NCBI GenBank assembly: GCA_002329285.1
Contig: DCTO01000066.1
Coordinates: forward strand, 2,936 to 29,006
DNA length: 26,071 nt
Origin: Ruminococcaceae bacterium UBA1438
GTDB taxonomy: Bacteria; Bacillota; Clostridia; Oscillospirales; Acutalibacteraceae
Direction: 5' to 3'
Made by a program: the position numbers and the translations under genes. Below, piece after piece: positions 6,520-12,119 of the stretch (within the stretch, counting starts at the first letter, position 1; every line of letters starts with the position of its first letter). The notes beneath the pieces are model-generated. The model saw only the letters and a program-made list of their open reading frames with translations, searched no databases and had not been told where the DNA came from.

Positions 6520-6552
6520 AAATCTCATTCTGAAAAATTCGGGATGAGATTT
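6520..6552 (+). terminator. Terminator-like hairpin after the ACT gene
   Basis: AAATCTCAT (6520-6528) pairs with ATGAGATTT (6544-6552), followed by CTTATTTGTT. The A-rich upstream side could make it work in the other direction too. Confidence 0.65.
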
Positions 6553-6630
6553 CTTATTTGTTCACAGAATTTACGCGATATTATTTACTTTTTCGCTCTC
6601 ATTTTTGCTCGATTAATAATTTGAAAAATG

Positions 6631-6661
6631 CCCGAAAAGCGCATAATTAAAAGCTTTCGGG
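6631..6661 (-). terminator. Minus-strand terminator-like hairpin
   Basis: CCCGAAAAGC and GCTTTCGGG pair with one bulged A. On the minus strand it is followed by CATTTTTC. It lies beyond the tRNA-like repeat at 6740-6853 and may end transcription coming from there. Confidence 0.45.
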
Positions 6662-6706
6662 AACAAAGCAGTGTGCGTTTCGCCGGAACAAGTCAGACGA
6701 AAATAA

Positions 6707-6738
6707 AAATACAGAAACAAAAAACTGTTTCCGTATTT
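6707..6738 (-). terminator. Terminator hairpin at the 3' side of repeat copy A
   Basis: AAATAC and GTATTT flank paired AGAAACA / TGTTTCC arms. Nearly the same hairpin stands beside the tRNA fragment at 15112, which shows that the two tRNA-end contexts are copies of one another. Confidence 0.55.
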
Positions 6739-6739
6739 C

Positions 6740-6853
6740 TGGAGCTGGTGGCCGGACTCTCTTCTCAACTATCGAAAGGTCCACCGGACCTTTCTCCCAA
6801 ATTTACCCAGCAAGGCATTGCACGGTAAATTTGGAGTTCGTTTCTCGTCCGGC
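6740..6853 (-). repeat. Structured tRNA-associated repeat, copy A
   Basis: About 114 bases closely matching 18410-18522. On the minus strand it opens with GCCGG, holds a long stem (arms within 6836-6823 and 6806-6794, about 13 bp with one bulge) crowned by GCAA-TGCC-TTGC, then a perfect 9-bp hairpin GAAAGGTCC / GGACCTTTC with a 3-base loop (6774-6794), and ends in a tRNA-like T-stem and acceptor end finishing TCCA. The opening GCCGG can pair with CCGGC of the T-stem. Compared with copy B the crown stem changes A:T to G:C on both sides, a compensatory change that supports a folded RNA. No known RNA family was recognised. Either strand could be the functional one. Confidence 0.65.
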
Positions 6854-6862
6854 GTTAAATTG

Positions 6863-6901
6863 AAAGCAAAACAGACACCGCAAGGGTGTCTGTTTTGCTT
6901 T
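6863..6901 (-). terminator. Long terminator hairpin following a tRNA 3' end
   Basis: Perfect 17-bp inverted repeat beginning AAAGCAAAACAGACACC with a 5-nt loop. The same hairpin follows the intact tRNA-Thr at 18532-18570, so it is the tRNA terminator copied together with the tRNA end. Confidence 0.75.
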
Positions 6902-6938
6902 GGAGCTGGTAATCGGACTCGAACCGATGACCTCGGGC
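6901..6938 (-). pseudogene. tRNA 3' fragment
   Basis: On the minus strand the variable loop AGGTC, T-arm ATCGG-TTCGAGT-CCGAT, acceptor half TACCAGC and TCCA are intact, but no anticodon or D arm precedes them. The break lies near tRNA position 39. This is a typical scar of recombination at a tRNA gene. Confidence 0.7.
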
Positions 6939-6950
6939 TGTAGTTAAGGG

Positions 6951-7210
6951 TGTATTATTCACCTTCGCTTTCCGAATTAATATTAAGACTTGACTTGTTT
7001 TCAGCATATGACTGCCTTATTTGATTAATATAAGCATTGTTTCTTTCAAGCTGCACAGAATTCAGGCAAGAACACAAAGAAAATCAAATTTCCTGCATAG
7101 CAATAAATCCGTCGCTACAACAGAGCGGACAACGGAAACCGCCACGCTCGGCGAACACGACACGCCATATATTCCAATTCCGTAAATCTTTGTACGCCAA
7201 GGTAATTTAT
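6951..7210. other. Intergenic stretch without supported gene
   Basis: Only short open frames occur (for example a 62-codon minus-strand frame at 7062-7250 without a usable ribosome site). No RNA gene or mobile element could be recognised. It may be decayed accessory DNA between the tRNA scar and the heat-shock promoter. Confidence 0.4.
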
Positions 7211-7212
7211 CG

Positions 7213-7272
7213 TATAAATTGTTAAGCAACATTGCATAAGTTGTTAACAATCATTGCATAAATTGTTAAATT
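7213..7272 (+). repeat. 22-bp tandem repeat, about 2.7 copies
   Basis: Units start at 7213, 7235 and 7257 and share the core ATAARTTGTTAA followed by C/A-rich CAT-TG. The 22-bp period is two helical turns, so identical faces are presented. It ends exactly where the CIRCE operator begins. Confidence 0.65.
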
Positions 7273-7297
7273 AGCACTCTCCTATTGACAGTGCTAA
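7271..7297 (+). promoter_or_regulatory. CIRCE operator (HrcA site)
   Basis: TTAGCACTC, nine bases, then CAGTGCTAA. Only one arm position differs from the consensus TTAGCACTC-N9-GAGTGCTAA. It overlaps the -35 of the promoter at 7285-7313, as expected for HrcA repression of heat-shock genes. Confidence 0.93.
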
Positions 7298-7313
7298 TTC
7301 GTTGTGCTATAGT
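7285..7313 (+). promoter_or_regulatory. Sigma-A promoter of the Hsp20 gene
   Basis: TTGACA (7285-7290), 17-bp spacer, TATAGT (7308-7313) with the TGC extension in front. The leader to the Hsp20 start is about 140 bases, and has no other clear signal. Confidence 0.8.
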
Positions 7314-7460
7314 GATTACAGAACAAAGAAAGAAACACAAAACAGCATGCCTGAGTTTCAGAACAACTGCAAATGCTTCCGACCGAGTTCAAATAATTCG
7401 AATAAAGCAAATCATAATGGCAATAACTATTAATGGTGCTTTTGAAAGGAGCGATGACTT

Positions 7461-7973
7461 ATGTTGCCTAGCGTATTCGGAAGAGATTTATTTGATGATT
7501 GGTTTGATTTTCCGTTCTTTGATGATTCGGAAATGAGGAAAGCAGAAAAAAGGCTTTACGGACATCATGAAAAAGGAATTATGAAAACCGATGTTCAGGA
7601 AAACGACACAAGCTATAATCTGGTTATGGATTTACCGGGCTTCAAGAAAGAGGACGTTAAGGTTGCCCTTAAGGACGGTTATCTGACAATTTCGGCGGAA
7701 AAGAGCCATAATCATGATGAAGAAGAAAAGAAAAACGGCAAATACATCCGTAGGGAGAGAGTTTACGGTTCCTGCGCAAGAAGCTTTTATGTCGGCGAGG
7801 ATATTACCGATAAGGACATAAAGGGTGAATTCAAGCACGGTATTCTTAAGCTGACTATCTTCGTTTGTTTTCTTCGGTCATGTAAGCAGAGTGCCTGTCA
7901 CGCATCTCCTGTGTCCAACAGTCCTTGTGCCCGGAAAGCTCACAGTGCCGCCGTTCCTGCCGTCCATCCCTGA
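7461..7973 (+). pseudogene. Hsp20/alpha-crystallin chaperone with replaced C-terminus
   Basis: ATG 7461 follows GAAAGGAG. Residues 1 to about 133 are a normal small heat-shock protein: LFDDWFDFPFFDD at the start, then the alpha-crystallin domain with YNLVMDLPGFKKEDVKVAL, GYLTISAEK, YIRRERVYGSCARSFYVGED and GEFKHGILKLTI. The family normally continues with a PKK-type segment and the IxI motif that docks in oligomers. Here the frame runs into foreign DNA after about 7860 and adds some 37 unrelated residues (FVCFLRSCKQSACH and on). The chaperone domain could still fold, but assembly through the C-terminal motif is lost. CIRCE control remains in front. The junction coincides with the mobile-element remnant encoded on the other strand. 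Confidence 0.88.
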
Positions 7974-8095
7974 AACAAAAGAGCAGATCTCTCGGCTCTG
8001 TAACAATCACCTTCTCGATCTGCTCCGTGAATATCTTCAATTATCTGCCGTTCTTTTTCCGTCACTCTGAAATTCAAAACGATATCTCTGTTCAT
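7855..8095 (-). pseudogene. Mobile-element scrap: MobC-like start joined to recombinase-like end
   Basis: From ATG 8095 (AGGAGATAG just upstream) the minus strand reads MNRDIVLNFRVTEKERQIIE, the typical N-terminus of small mobilization (MobC-like) proteins, then continues out of phase to a stop at 7940. In another frame from about 8040 to 7855 it reads IEKVIVTEPRDLLFCFRDGR, resembling the C-terminal part of large serine recombinases or related mobile-element proteins, up to ENKRR at the Hsp20 junction. The two pieces overlap at about 8040, so this is a decayed fusion or frameshifted remnant, not a working gene. Family calls come from recognition of short motifs and are tentative. Confidence 0.5.
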
Positions 8096-8121
8096 ATCTA
8101 TCTCCTAAAAAAACGGGGTTT

Positions 8122-8178
8122 GGGGCGCCAGCCCCATTGGCTTTGTATCGCCGCCTTGGGCGAGCGATATACAAAGCC
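8122..8178. repeat. oriT-like inverted repeats upstream of the mobilization remnant
   Basis: GGCTTTGTATCGC (8139-8151) faces GCGATATACAAAGCC (8164-8178), imperfect by a small insertion, and GGGG-CGCCAG-CCCC lies next to it at 8122-8135. Such stems directly in front of a mobC-type gene are the usual layout of a transfer origin. The nick site cannot be fixed from sequence. Confidence 0.4.
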
Positions 8179-8207
8179 GAAACTCGCCTATATTCAAAGC
8201 CCGTTTA

Positions 8208-8612
8208 CTAATCTCTTTTACCGCTTAAATACCTGGTTCCGCGTTTTTTGTTACCTTCCAGTACTCCGTTCATATCTGCTACAAGGTTGTATATGGTTTT
8301 GTTCTTTTTAGTGATGTAACAGAGTGAATATGAGCTGGTAGTTTGTATGTTATCCTTGTATCGTTTTTCTATGTCAATCAGCCCGTTATCAGCTAATTCT
8401 TTCAGTGCCCTGTCGACAGTTGAACGGGTGATATGACAATGCTTACCGATGGTGTATCTTGAGGGATGACTCTCGCCCATATTATCGCTGATGTGAGCGA
8501 GGTAACACAAGACGATAAATGCCTTCGGCGTTAAATCATAACTGAATATATCGTTGGGGATAAAGAAATAATTTCCCGCTTTCAGATACTCAACCTGCTG
8601 CCTGTAATCCAT
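8208..8612 (-). CDS. Winged-helix protein of mobile elements (replication-initiator/DnaD-like N-terminal type)
   Basis: 134 residues. ATG 8612 is taken because GGAGG stands seven bases before it; the TTG at 8618 is too close. GNYFFIPNDIFSYDLTPKAF opens the protein, followed by a winged helix (SRYTIGKHCHITRSTVDRAL, then KELADNGLIDIEKRY, residues about 54-90). This matches the small HTH proteins that accompany relaxase genes in gut Firmicutes elements and resemble plasmid replication initiators. It ends in a basic tail. It is the only intact gene left of the element whose mobilization scraps lie at 7855-8178. Function in replication or regulation is inference. Confidence 0.7.
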   Translation of the reverse strand: MDYRQQVEYLKAGNYFFIPNDIFSYDLTPKAFIVLCYLAHISDNMGESHPSRYTIGKHCHITRSTVDRALKELADNGLIDIEKRYKDNIQTTSSYSLCYITKKNKTIYNLVADMNGVLEGNKKRGTRYLSGKRD

Positions 8613-8781
8613 ATACAATCCTCCTCCCGCAAATCAGAATATTTCATACGGAACCTTGTCCACTTTAATCATAACGCCATATGTTTTTAGTTTCAACGCC
8701 GAGTTAAAGTTAGTACAAATTCTTGGACATAAGAGCAACTGAAATTGCAATTATTTATTCATAGTGATATGATATTATTTA

Positions 8782-8810
8782 TTGAATTGTATATATGTTT
8801 GTGGTATAAT
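8782..8810 (+). promoter_or_regulatory. Promoter of the VbhA-Fic operon
   Basis: TTGAAT (8782-8787), 17-bp spacer, TATAAT (8805-8810) with a TGG extension. Ribosome site AAAGGAGAAA at 8828-8837. Confidence 0.75.
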
Positions 8811-8840
8811 ATAGGTGTACTAAACGAAAGGAGAAAGCGT

Positions 8841-9002
8841 ATGAGTGAGATAGATAAAATTGTAAACGAAGTGAACGGCTCAATGGCGATTGAGGGAATG
8901 CCGCTTACCGATGCTGACAAAGAACGCATCCGCATTTCCCTTTCGAGCAAAGAGCAGTTTCAGAAGATTCTGCGCGAGTTGATACTCAAGCATTCCGCAT
9001 AG
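8841..9002 (+). CDS. VbhA-like Fic antitoxin
   Basis: 53 residues from ATG 8841, four bases after an AAAGGAGAAA ribosome site. The helix NEVNGSMAIEGMPLTDADKERI contains the Fic-inhibitory motif (S/T)xxxE(G/N): Ser14, Glu18, Gly19. In class I Fic systems this glutamate enters the toxin active site and blocks correct ATP binding. It lies eight bases before the Fic gene on the same transcript, the usual antitoxin-first order. The longer upstream frame from 8745 runs through the promoter and is not used. Confidence 0.85.
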   Translation: MSEIDKIVNEVNGSMAIEGMPLTDADKERIRISLSSKEQFQKILRELILKHSA

Positions 9003-9010
9003 GTGAGCTT

Positions 9011-9604
9011 ATGGGATATAGTTATGAATACGAATGGGATAAAGAATACTGTTATCCCGATTCAAATGTGCTGATAAACAAACTCGGTATAAAAAATCAC
9101 AACGAGCTCGTTACCGCCGAAAGAGAAATAACCTCGCTGAAAATAGCGATGGCAAAGGCGGAGCCGATTAAGGGCAATTTTGATTTTGAGCACCTTAAAA
9201 GAATTCATAAATTTGTCTTTGAAGATATATATACCTGGGCAGGTGAAGCACGTCATGTCAATATCTCAAAGGGTAATCAGTTTTGCCTGAGTCAGCATAT
9301 TGAGACGTATGCGGCGGACATTTTCGCAAAGCTCAAAGCGGATAATTATCTGATTGATTATGACGGCAATATTGCGCACAGCCTGGCGTATTTTCTAAGC
9401 GAAATTAATGTTCTTCATCCGTTCCGTGAAGGCAACGGCAGAGCGCAAAGATTATTCATTGAGTATCTCGCAGACCACGCCGGATACAAGGTCGACTTCT
9501 CAGACGTTACCGCCGATGAAATGATAATCGCCAGCGCTGAATCCTTCGCCCGCGATTACGATAAAATCAACGAGATGTTTGAAAGAATAACGAGTAAGAA
9601 ATAA
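9011..9604 (+). CDS. fic: Fic-domain AMP transferase toxin
   Basis: 197 residues. The active-site loop HPFREGNGRAQR (residues 136-147) is the full HPFx(D/E)GNGRxxR motif: His136 is the base, Glu140 binds the metal, and Gly/Asn/Arg hold ATP. The beta-flap region TWAGEARHVNISKGNQFCLS is also present. Fic proteins transfer AMP to hydroxyl side chains; in class I toxins the known targets are DNA gyrase and topoisomerase IV. The preceding VbhA-like peptide carries the inhibitory helix, so this is a complete toxin-antitoxin pair. Ribosome site GGTGAG. A perfect terminator palindrome follows. Target assignment is by family only. Confidence 0.93.
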   Translation: MGYSYEYEWDKEYCYPDSNVLINKLGIKNHNELVTAEREITSLKIAMAKAEPIKGNFDFEHLKRIHKFVFEDIYTWAGEARHVNISKGNQFCLSQHIETYAADIFAKLKADNYLIDYDGNIAHSLAYFLSEINVLHPFREGNGRAQRLFIEYLADHAGYKVDFSDVTADEMIIASAESFARDYDKINEMFERITSKK

Positions 9605-9608
9605 ATTA

Positions 9609-9634
9609 AAGGCTTCGGATTAATCCGAAGCCTT
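9609..9634 (+). terminator. Terminator of the VbhA-Fic operon
   Basis: A perfect 26-base palindrome with arms AAGGCTTCGGATT, followed by ATTTAAT. The stem is strong and the T tract short. Confidence 0.75.
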
Positions 9635-9676
9635 ATTTAATGTGACAATATTGTTATGGAAACATCATCACTAATA

Positions 9677-9685
9677 TGCTAAAAT
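9677..9685 (+). promoter_or_regulatory. Extended -10 promoter of the two-component genes
   Basis: TGC then TAAAAT at 9680-9685. The -35 region (TGGAAA, 9657-9662) is poor, so activation or reliance on the extended -10 is likely. Confidence 0.45.
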
Positions 9686-9703
9686 GAAATCCGAGGTGAT
9701 AGT

Positions 9704-10381
9704 ATGAACATCTTTTTATTAGAGGACGACGAGGCGATCGGCATAGCGCTTACCTATTCGCTTCAAAGCGAGGGCTACGAGGTAATGCTTGCAAAGAGCA
9801 TTCGTGAAGCGAAAAGTGTTATCGATAACAATACTTTTTCATTATATCTTCTTGATTTGACTCTGCCTGACGGCAGCGGCTATGATATCTGCAAAGCGGT
9901 GAAAGCGCAGGGCGACTATCCCGTGATTTTTCTTACCGCCTATGACGATGAAGCAAATGTTGTTATGGGCTTTGATCTCGGCGCGGACGATTATATTTCA
10001 AAGCCGTTTAGACTTAAGGAATTGCTTGCAAGGATTAAATCCGTGCTCCGCCGTTACAGCAAGGACAGCGCAGACGGAATTATTAATATCAAAAACGTTA
10101 AAATTAACACAAACGAGGCAAGGGTGTTCAAAAACGGCGAGGAGGTTATTCTTACCGCTATGGAATACCGTCTGCTGCTGACAATGCTTAATAATCGCGG
10201 AATTGTTTTAACCCGAAACAGACTGCTTGAGGACATATGGGACGTAGAGGGCGATTTTGTAAATGACAATACGCTGACCGTTTACATAAAAAGGTTAAGA
10301 AACAAAATTGAGGAGAATCCCGCTGAGCCAAAGATTATTAAAACCGTGAGAGGAATGGGGTATATTATTGATGAAAAATAA
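9704..10381 (+). CDS. OmpR/PhoB-family response regulator
   Basis: 225 residues. Receiver domain 1-115 with acidic pair Asp8/Asp9, phospho-acceptor Asp51 (LLDLTLPDG), Thr78 and Lys100 (YISKPF). The C-terminal winged helix (about 125-223) has LTAMEYRLLLTMLNNRG and the recognition region DNTLTVYIKRLRNKIE, ending KTVRGMGYII. Ribosome site CGAGGTGA. The stop overlaps the start of the kinase gene, and an ABC exporter follows, so the operon resembles Bce-type peptide-sensing modules. It probably activates the ABC genes at 11436-14587. DNA target not identified. Confidence 0.93.
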   Translation: MNIFLLEDDEAIGIALTYSLQSEGYEVMLAKSIREAKSVIDNNTFSLYLLDLTLPDGSGYDICKAVKAQGDYPVIFLTAYDDEANVVMGFDLGADDYISKPFRLKELLARIKSVLRRYSKDSADGIINIKNVKINTNEARVFKNGEEVILTAMEYRLLLTMLNNRGIVLTRNRLLEDIWDVEGDFVNDNTLTVYIKRLRNKIEENPAEPKIIKTVRGMGYIIDEK

Positions 10382-11363
10382 AGAATTCTTTATTCCTGTT
10401 ATTATGGGCGTTGCCGTTACTGCTGCAGCTTCAACAATAATGCTGTTTATGAATAAATCGGGGGCAATAATCTGTGCTACGCTCGGTATTATTCTTACAG
10501 CTATATTTTGTTTTTATACAAATAGGCGGTACCGCGCAATAAGTGATTTGAATGATTATTTGTTGCTTGTGTGTTCAGGCAATTACGATTTGGCTCTTGA
10601 AGATAATACCGAAGGAGAGCTTTCAATTCTGCAAAACAATCTTTTGAAGGTTATCAGTCAGCTTAAAACGCAGAATGAAGTGATTGCGGCTGACAAGACG
10701 TATCTTGCCGACTCTCTTGCGGATATTTCACATCAGCTTAAAACACCGCTCACCTCAATGCTCGTTGTTTCGGAACTGCTTGAAAAGGAGCAGGACGCAG
10801 AAAAGCGCAAAGAATTTACGCAGATTATTAATACTCAATGTGAAAAAATGAGCTGGCTTATACAAACGCTGCTAAAACTCTCAAAGCTTGACGCCGGCAC
10901 GGTTGAAATGAACAGCGCTGAGGTTTCCGTCGGTGATGTAATTGACGAAAGCCTTAAACCGTTTATGCTTACGCTTGATTTAAAAAATATTACGGTTAAA
11001 AAAAGCATTAAGGATTTTTCATTTACGGGTGACAGCGGCTGGACTGCCGAAGCAATCGGCAACATAATCAAAAACTGCATTGAGCACACCTCTGACGGTG
11101 GCAGGCTTGAAATTAAAACCGACGAAACAGCGCTTTTTGGGCGCGTTATTATATGTGACAATGGCTGCGGTATAGCAAAAGAGGATTTGCCGCATATCTT
11201 TGAGCGTTTTTATCACGGTAAAAATGCTTCATCGGAAAGCGTAGGCATAGGGCTTGCGTTATCAAAAGCAATTCTTAATAAAGAAAACGCCGCCGTTTCC
11301 GTCATAAGTGAGGAAGGTAGCGGCACGGAATTTGAGATAAAGTTTTATAAATCCGTTATATGA
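10371..11363 (+). CDS. Sensor histidine kinase with two short membrane spans
   Basis: 330 residues from ATG 10371, which overlaps the regulator stop; a TTG one codon earlier is also possible. Two hydrophobic spans (about 8-27 and 32-50) with almost nothing between them, so there is no extracellular sensor domain. H-box SLADISHQLKTPLTSM, N-box NIIKNCIEHT, G1 DNGCGI, F-box FERFYH and G2 GIGLAL are all present. This is the intramembrane-sensing layout of BceS-like kinases, which detect flux through the partner transporter instead of binding the ligand themselves. The neighbouring ABC genes fit this, though the permease here is not a canonical BceB. Confidence 0.92.
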   Translation: MKNKEFFIPVIMGVAVTAAASTIMLFMNKSGAIICATLGIILTAIFCFYTNRRYRAISDLNDYLLLVCSGNYDLALEDNTEGELSILQNNLLKVISQLKTQNEVIAADKTYLADSLADISHQLKTPLTSMLVVSELLEKEQDAEKRKEFTQIINTQCEKMSWLIQTLLKLSKLDAGTVEMNSAEVSVGDVIDESLKPFMLTLDLKNITVKKSIKDFSFTGDSGWTAEAIGNIIKNCIEHTSDGGRLEIKTDETALFGRVIICDNGCGIAKEDLPHIFERFYHGKNASSESVGIGLALSKAILNKENAAVSVISEEGSGTEFEIKFYKSVI

Positions 11364-11435
11364 TTGAATTGTAATAATAAATTCACCTGATTGTAAGTTT
11401 GGAATAGTACCATTGTGTCAGAAGGAGGAAATACT

Positions 11436-12119
11436 ATGAAAATTTTAGAAACAGTAAATCTTTGCAAAACCTACGGCAGCGGCGACACAATGGTAAAAGC
11501 GCTTGATAACGTTAATTTTTCGGTTGAGCGCGGCGAATTTGTTGCAATTGTGGGTCCGAGCGGCTCGGGTAAATCAACGCTTATGCACATACTCGGCGGT
11601 GTTGATACCGCAACGAGCGGAAGCGTTATTATTGATAAAACCGATATTTCAACCCTTGATGAAACGGCGCTTGCTATTTTCCGCCGCCGTCAAATAGGTC
11701 TTGTATATCAGTTTTACAACCTTATACCCATATTAACGGTTGAGGAAAACTTGACTCTTCCGCTTCTGCTTGACGGAAGAAAGCCCGATAAAAGACAGCT
11801 TAATAGTATCATTGAGCGTCTTGGATTACAGGAAAGATTAAGCCATCTGCCTTCGCAGCTTTCGGGCGGTCAGCAGCAGAGAGTATCTATCGGCAGAGCG
11901 CTGATAAACAACCCTGCTCTAATGCTTGCCGACGAGCCGACGGGTAACCTTGACAGCGAAAACAGTAAGGAAATTATTTCGCTTTTACGTCAGTTCAACC
12001 GTGAGCTCGGACAGACCGTTATTATGATTACACACGACGAGAATATTGCGCTTTCCGCAGACCGCCTTATTGAAATCAAGGACGGCAAAATCGTCCGCGA
12101 CGAAAGGAGAGTACAATGA
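11436..12119 (+). CDS. ABC transporter ATP-binding protein, MacB/LolD/BceA type
   Basis: 227 residues. ATG 11436 is chosen because AAGGAGG (11422-11428) precedes it. Walker A GPSGSGKST, Q-loop VYQFYNLIPILTVEEN, signature LSGGQQQR, Walker B LMLADEPTGNLD and switch His (ITHDE) are complete. The YQFYNL and PTGNLD forms are those of ATPases that pair with FtsX-type permeases and power mechanotransmission or peptide release and not simple import. The 72 bases between the kinase stop and this start contain repeated GATTG elements but no convincing promoter. The stop overlaps the permease start (ATGA at 12116). Confidence 0.94.
   Translation: MKILETVNLCKTYGSGDTMVKALDNVNFSVERGEFVAIVGPSGSGKSTLMHILGGVDTATSGSVIIDKTDISTLDETALAIFRRRQIGLVYQFYNLIPILTVEENLTLPLLLDGRKPDKRQLNSIIERLGLQERLSHLPSQLSGGQQQRVSIGRALINNPALMLADEPTGNLDSENSKEIISLLRQFNRELGQTVIMITHDENIALSADRLIEIKDGKIVRDERRVQ

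Noticed and set aside
6628..6828. 66-codon plus-strand frame
   Set aside because: It crosses a terminator hairpin and the structured repeat and has no ribosome site.
7062..7250. 62-codon minus-strand frame
   Set aside because: TTG start without ribosome site, runs from inside the tandem repeat, and no family resemblance.
8634..8672. Twelve-codon frame MIKVDKVPYEIF just upstream of the HTH gene
   Set aside because: Could be a leader peptide or the tail of a lost gene (the frame stays open upstream to about 8750), but it is too short to support.
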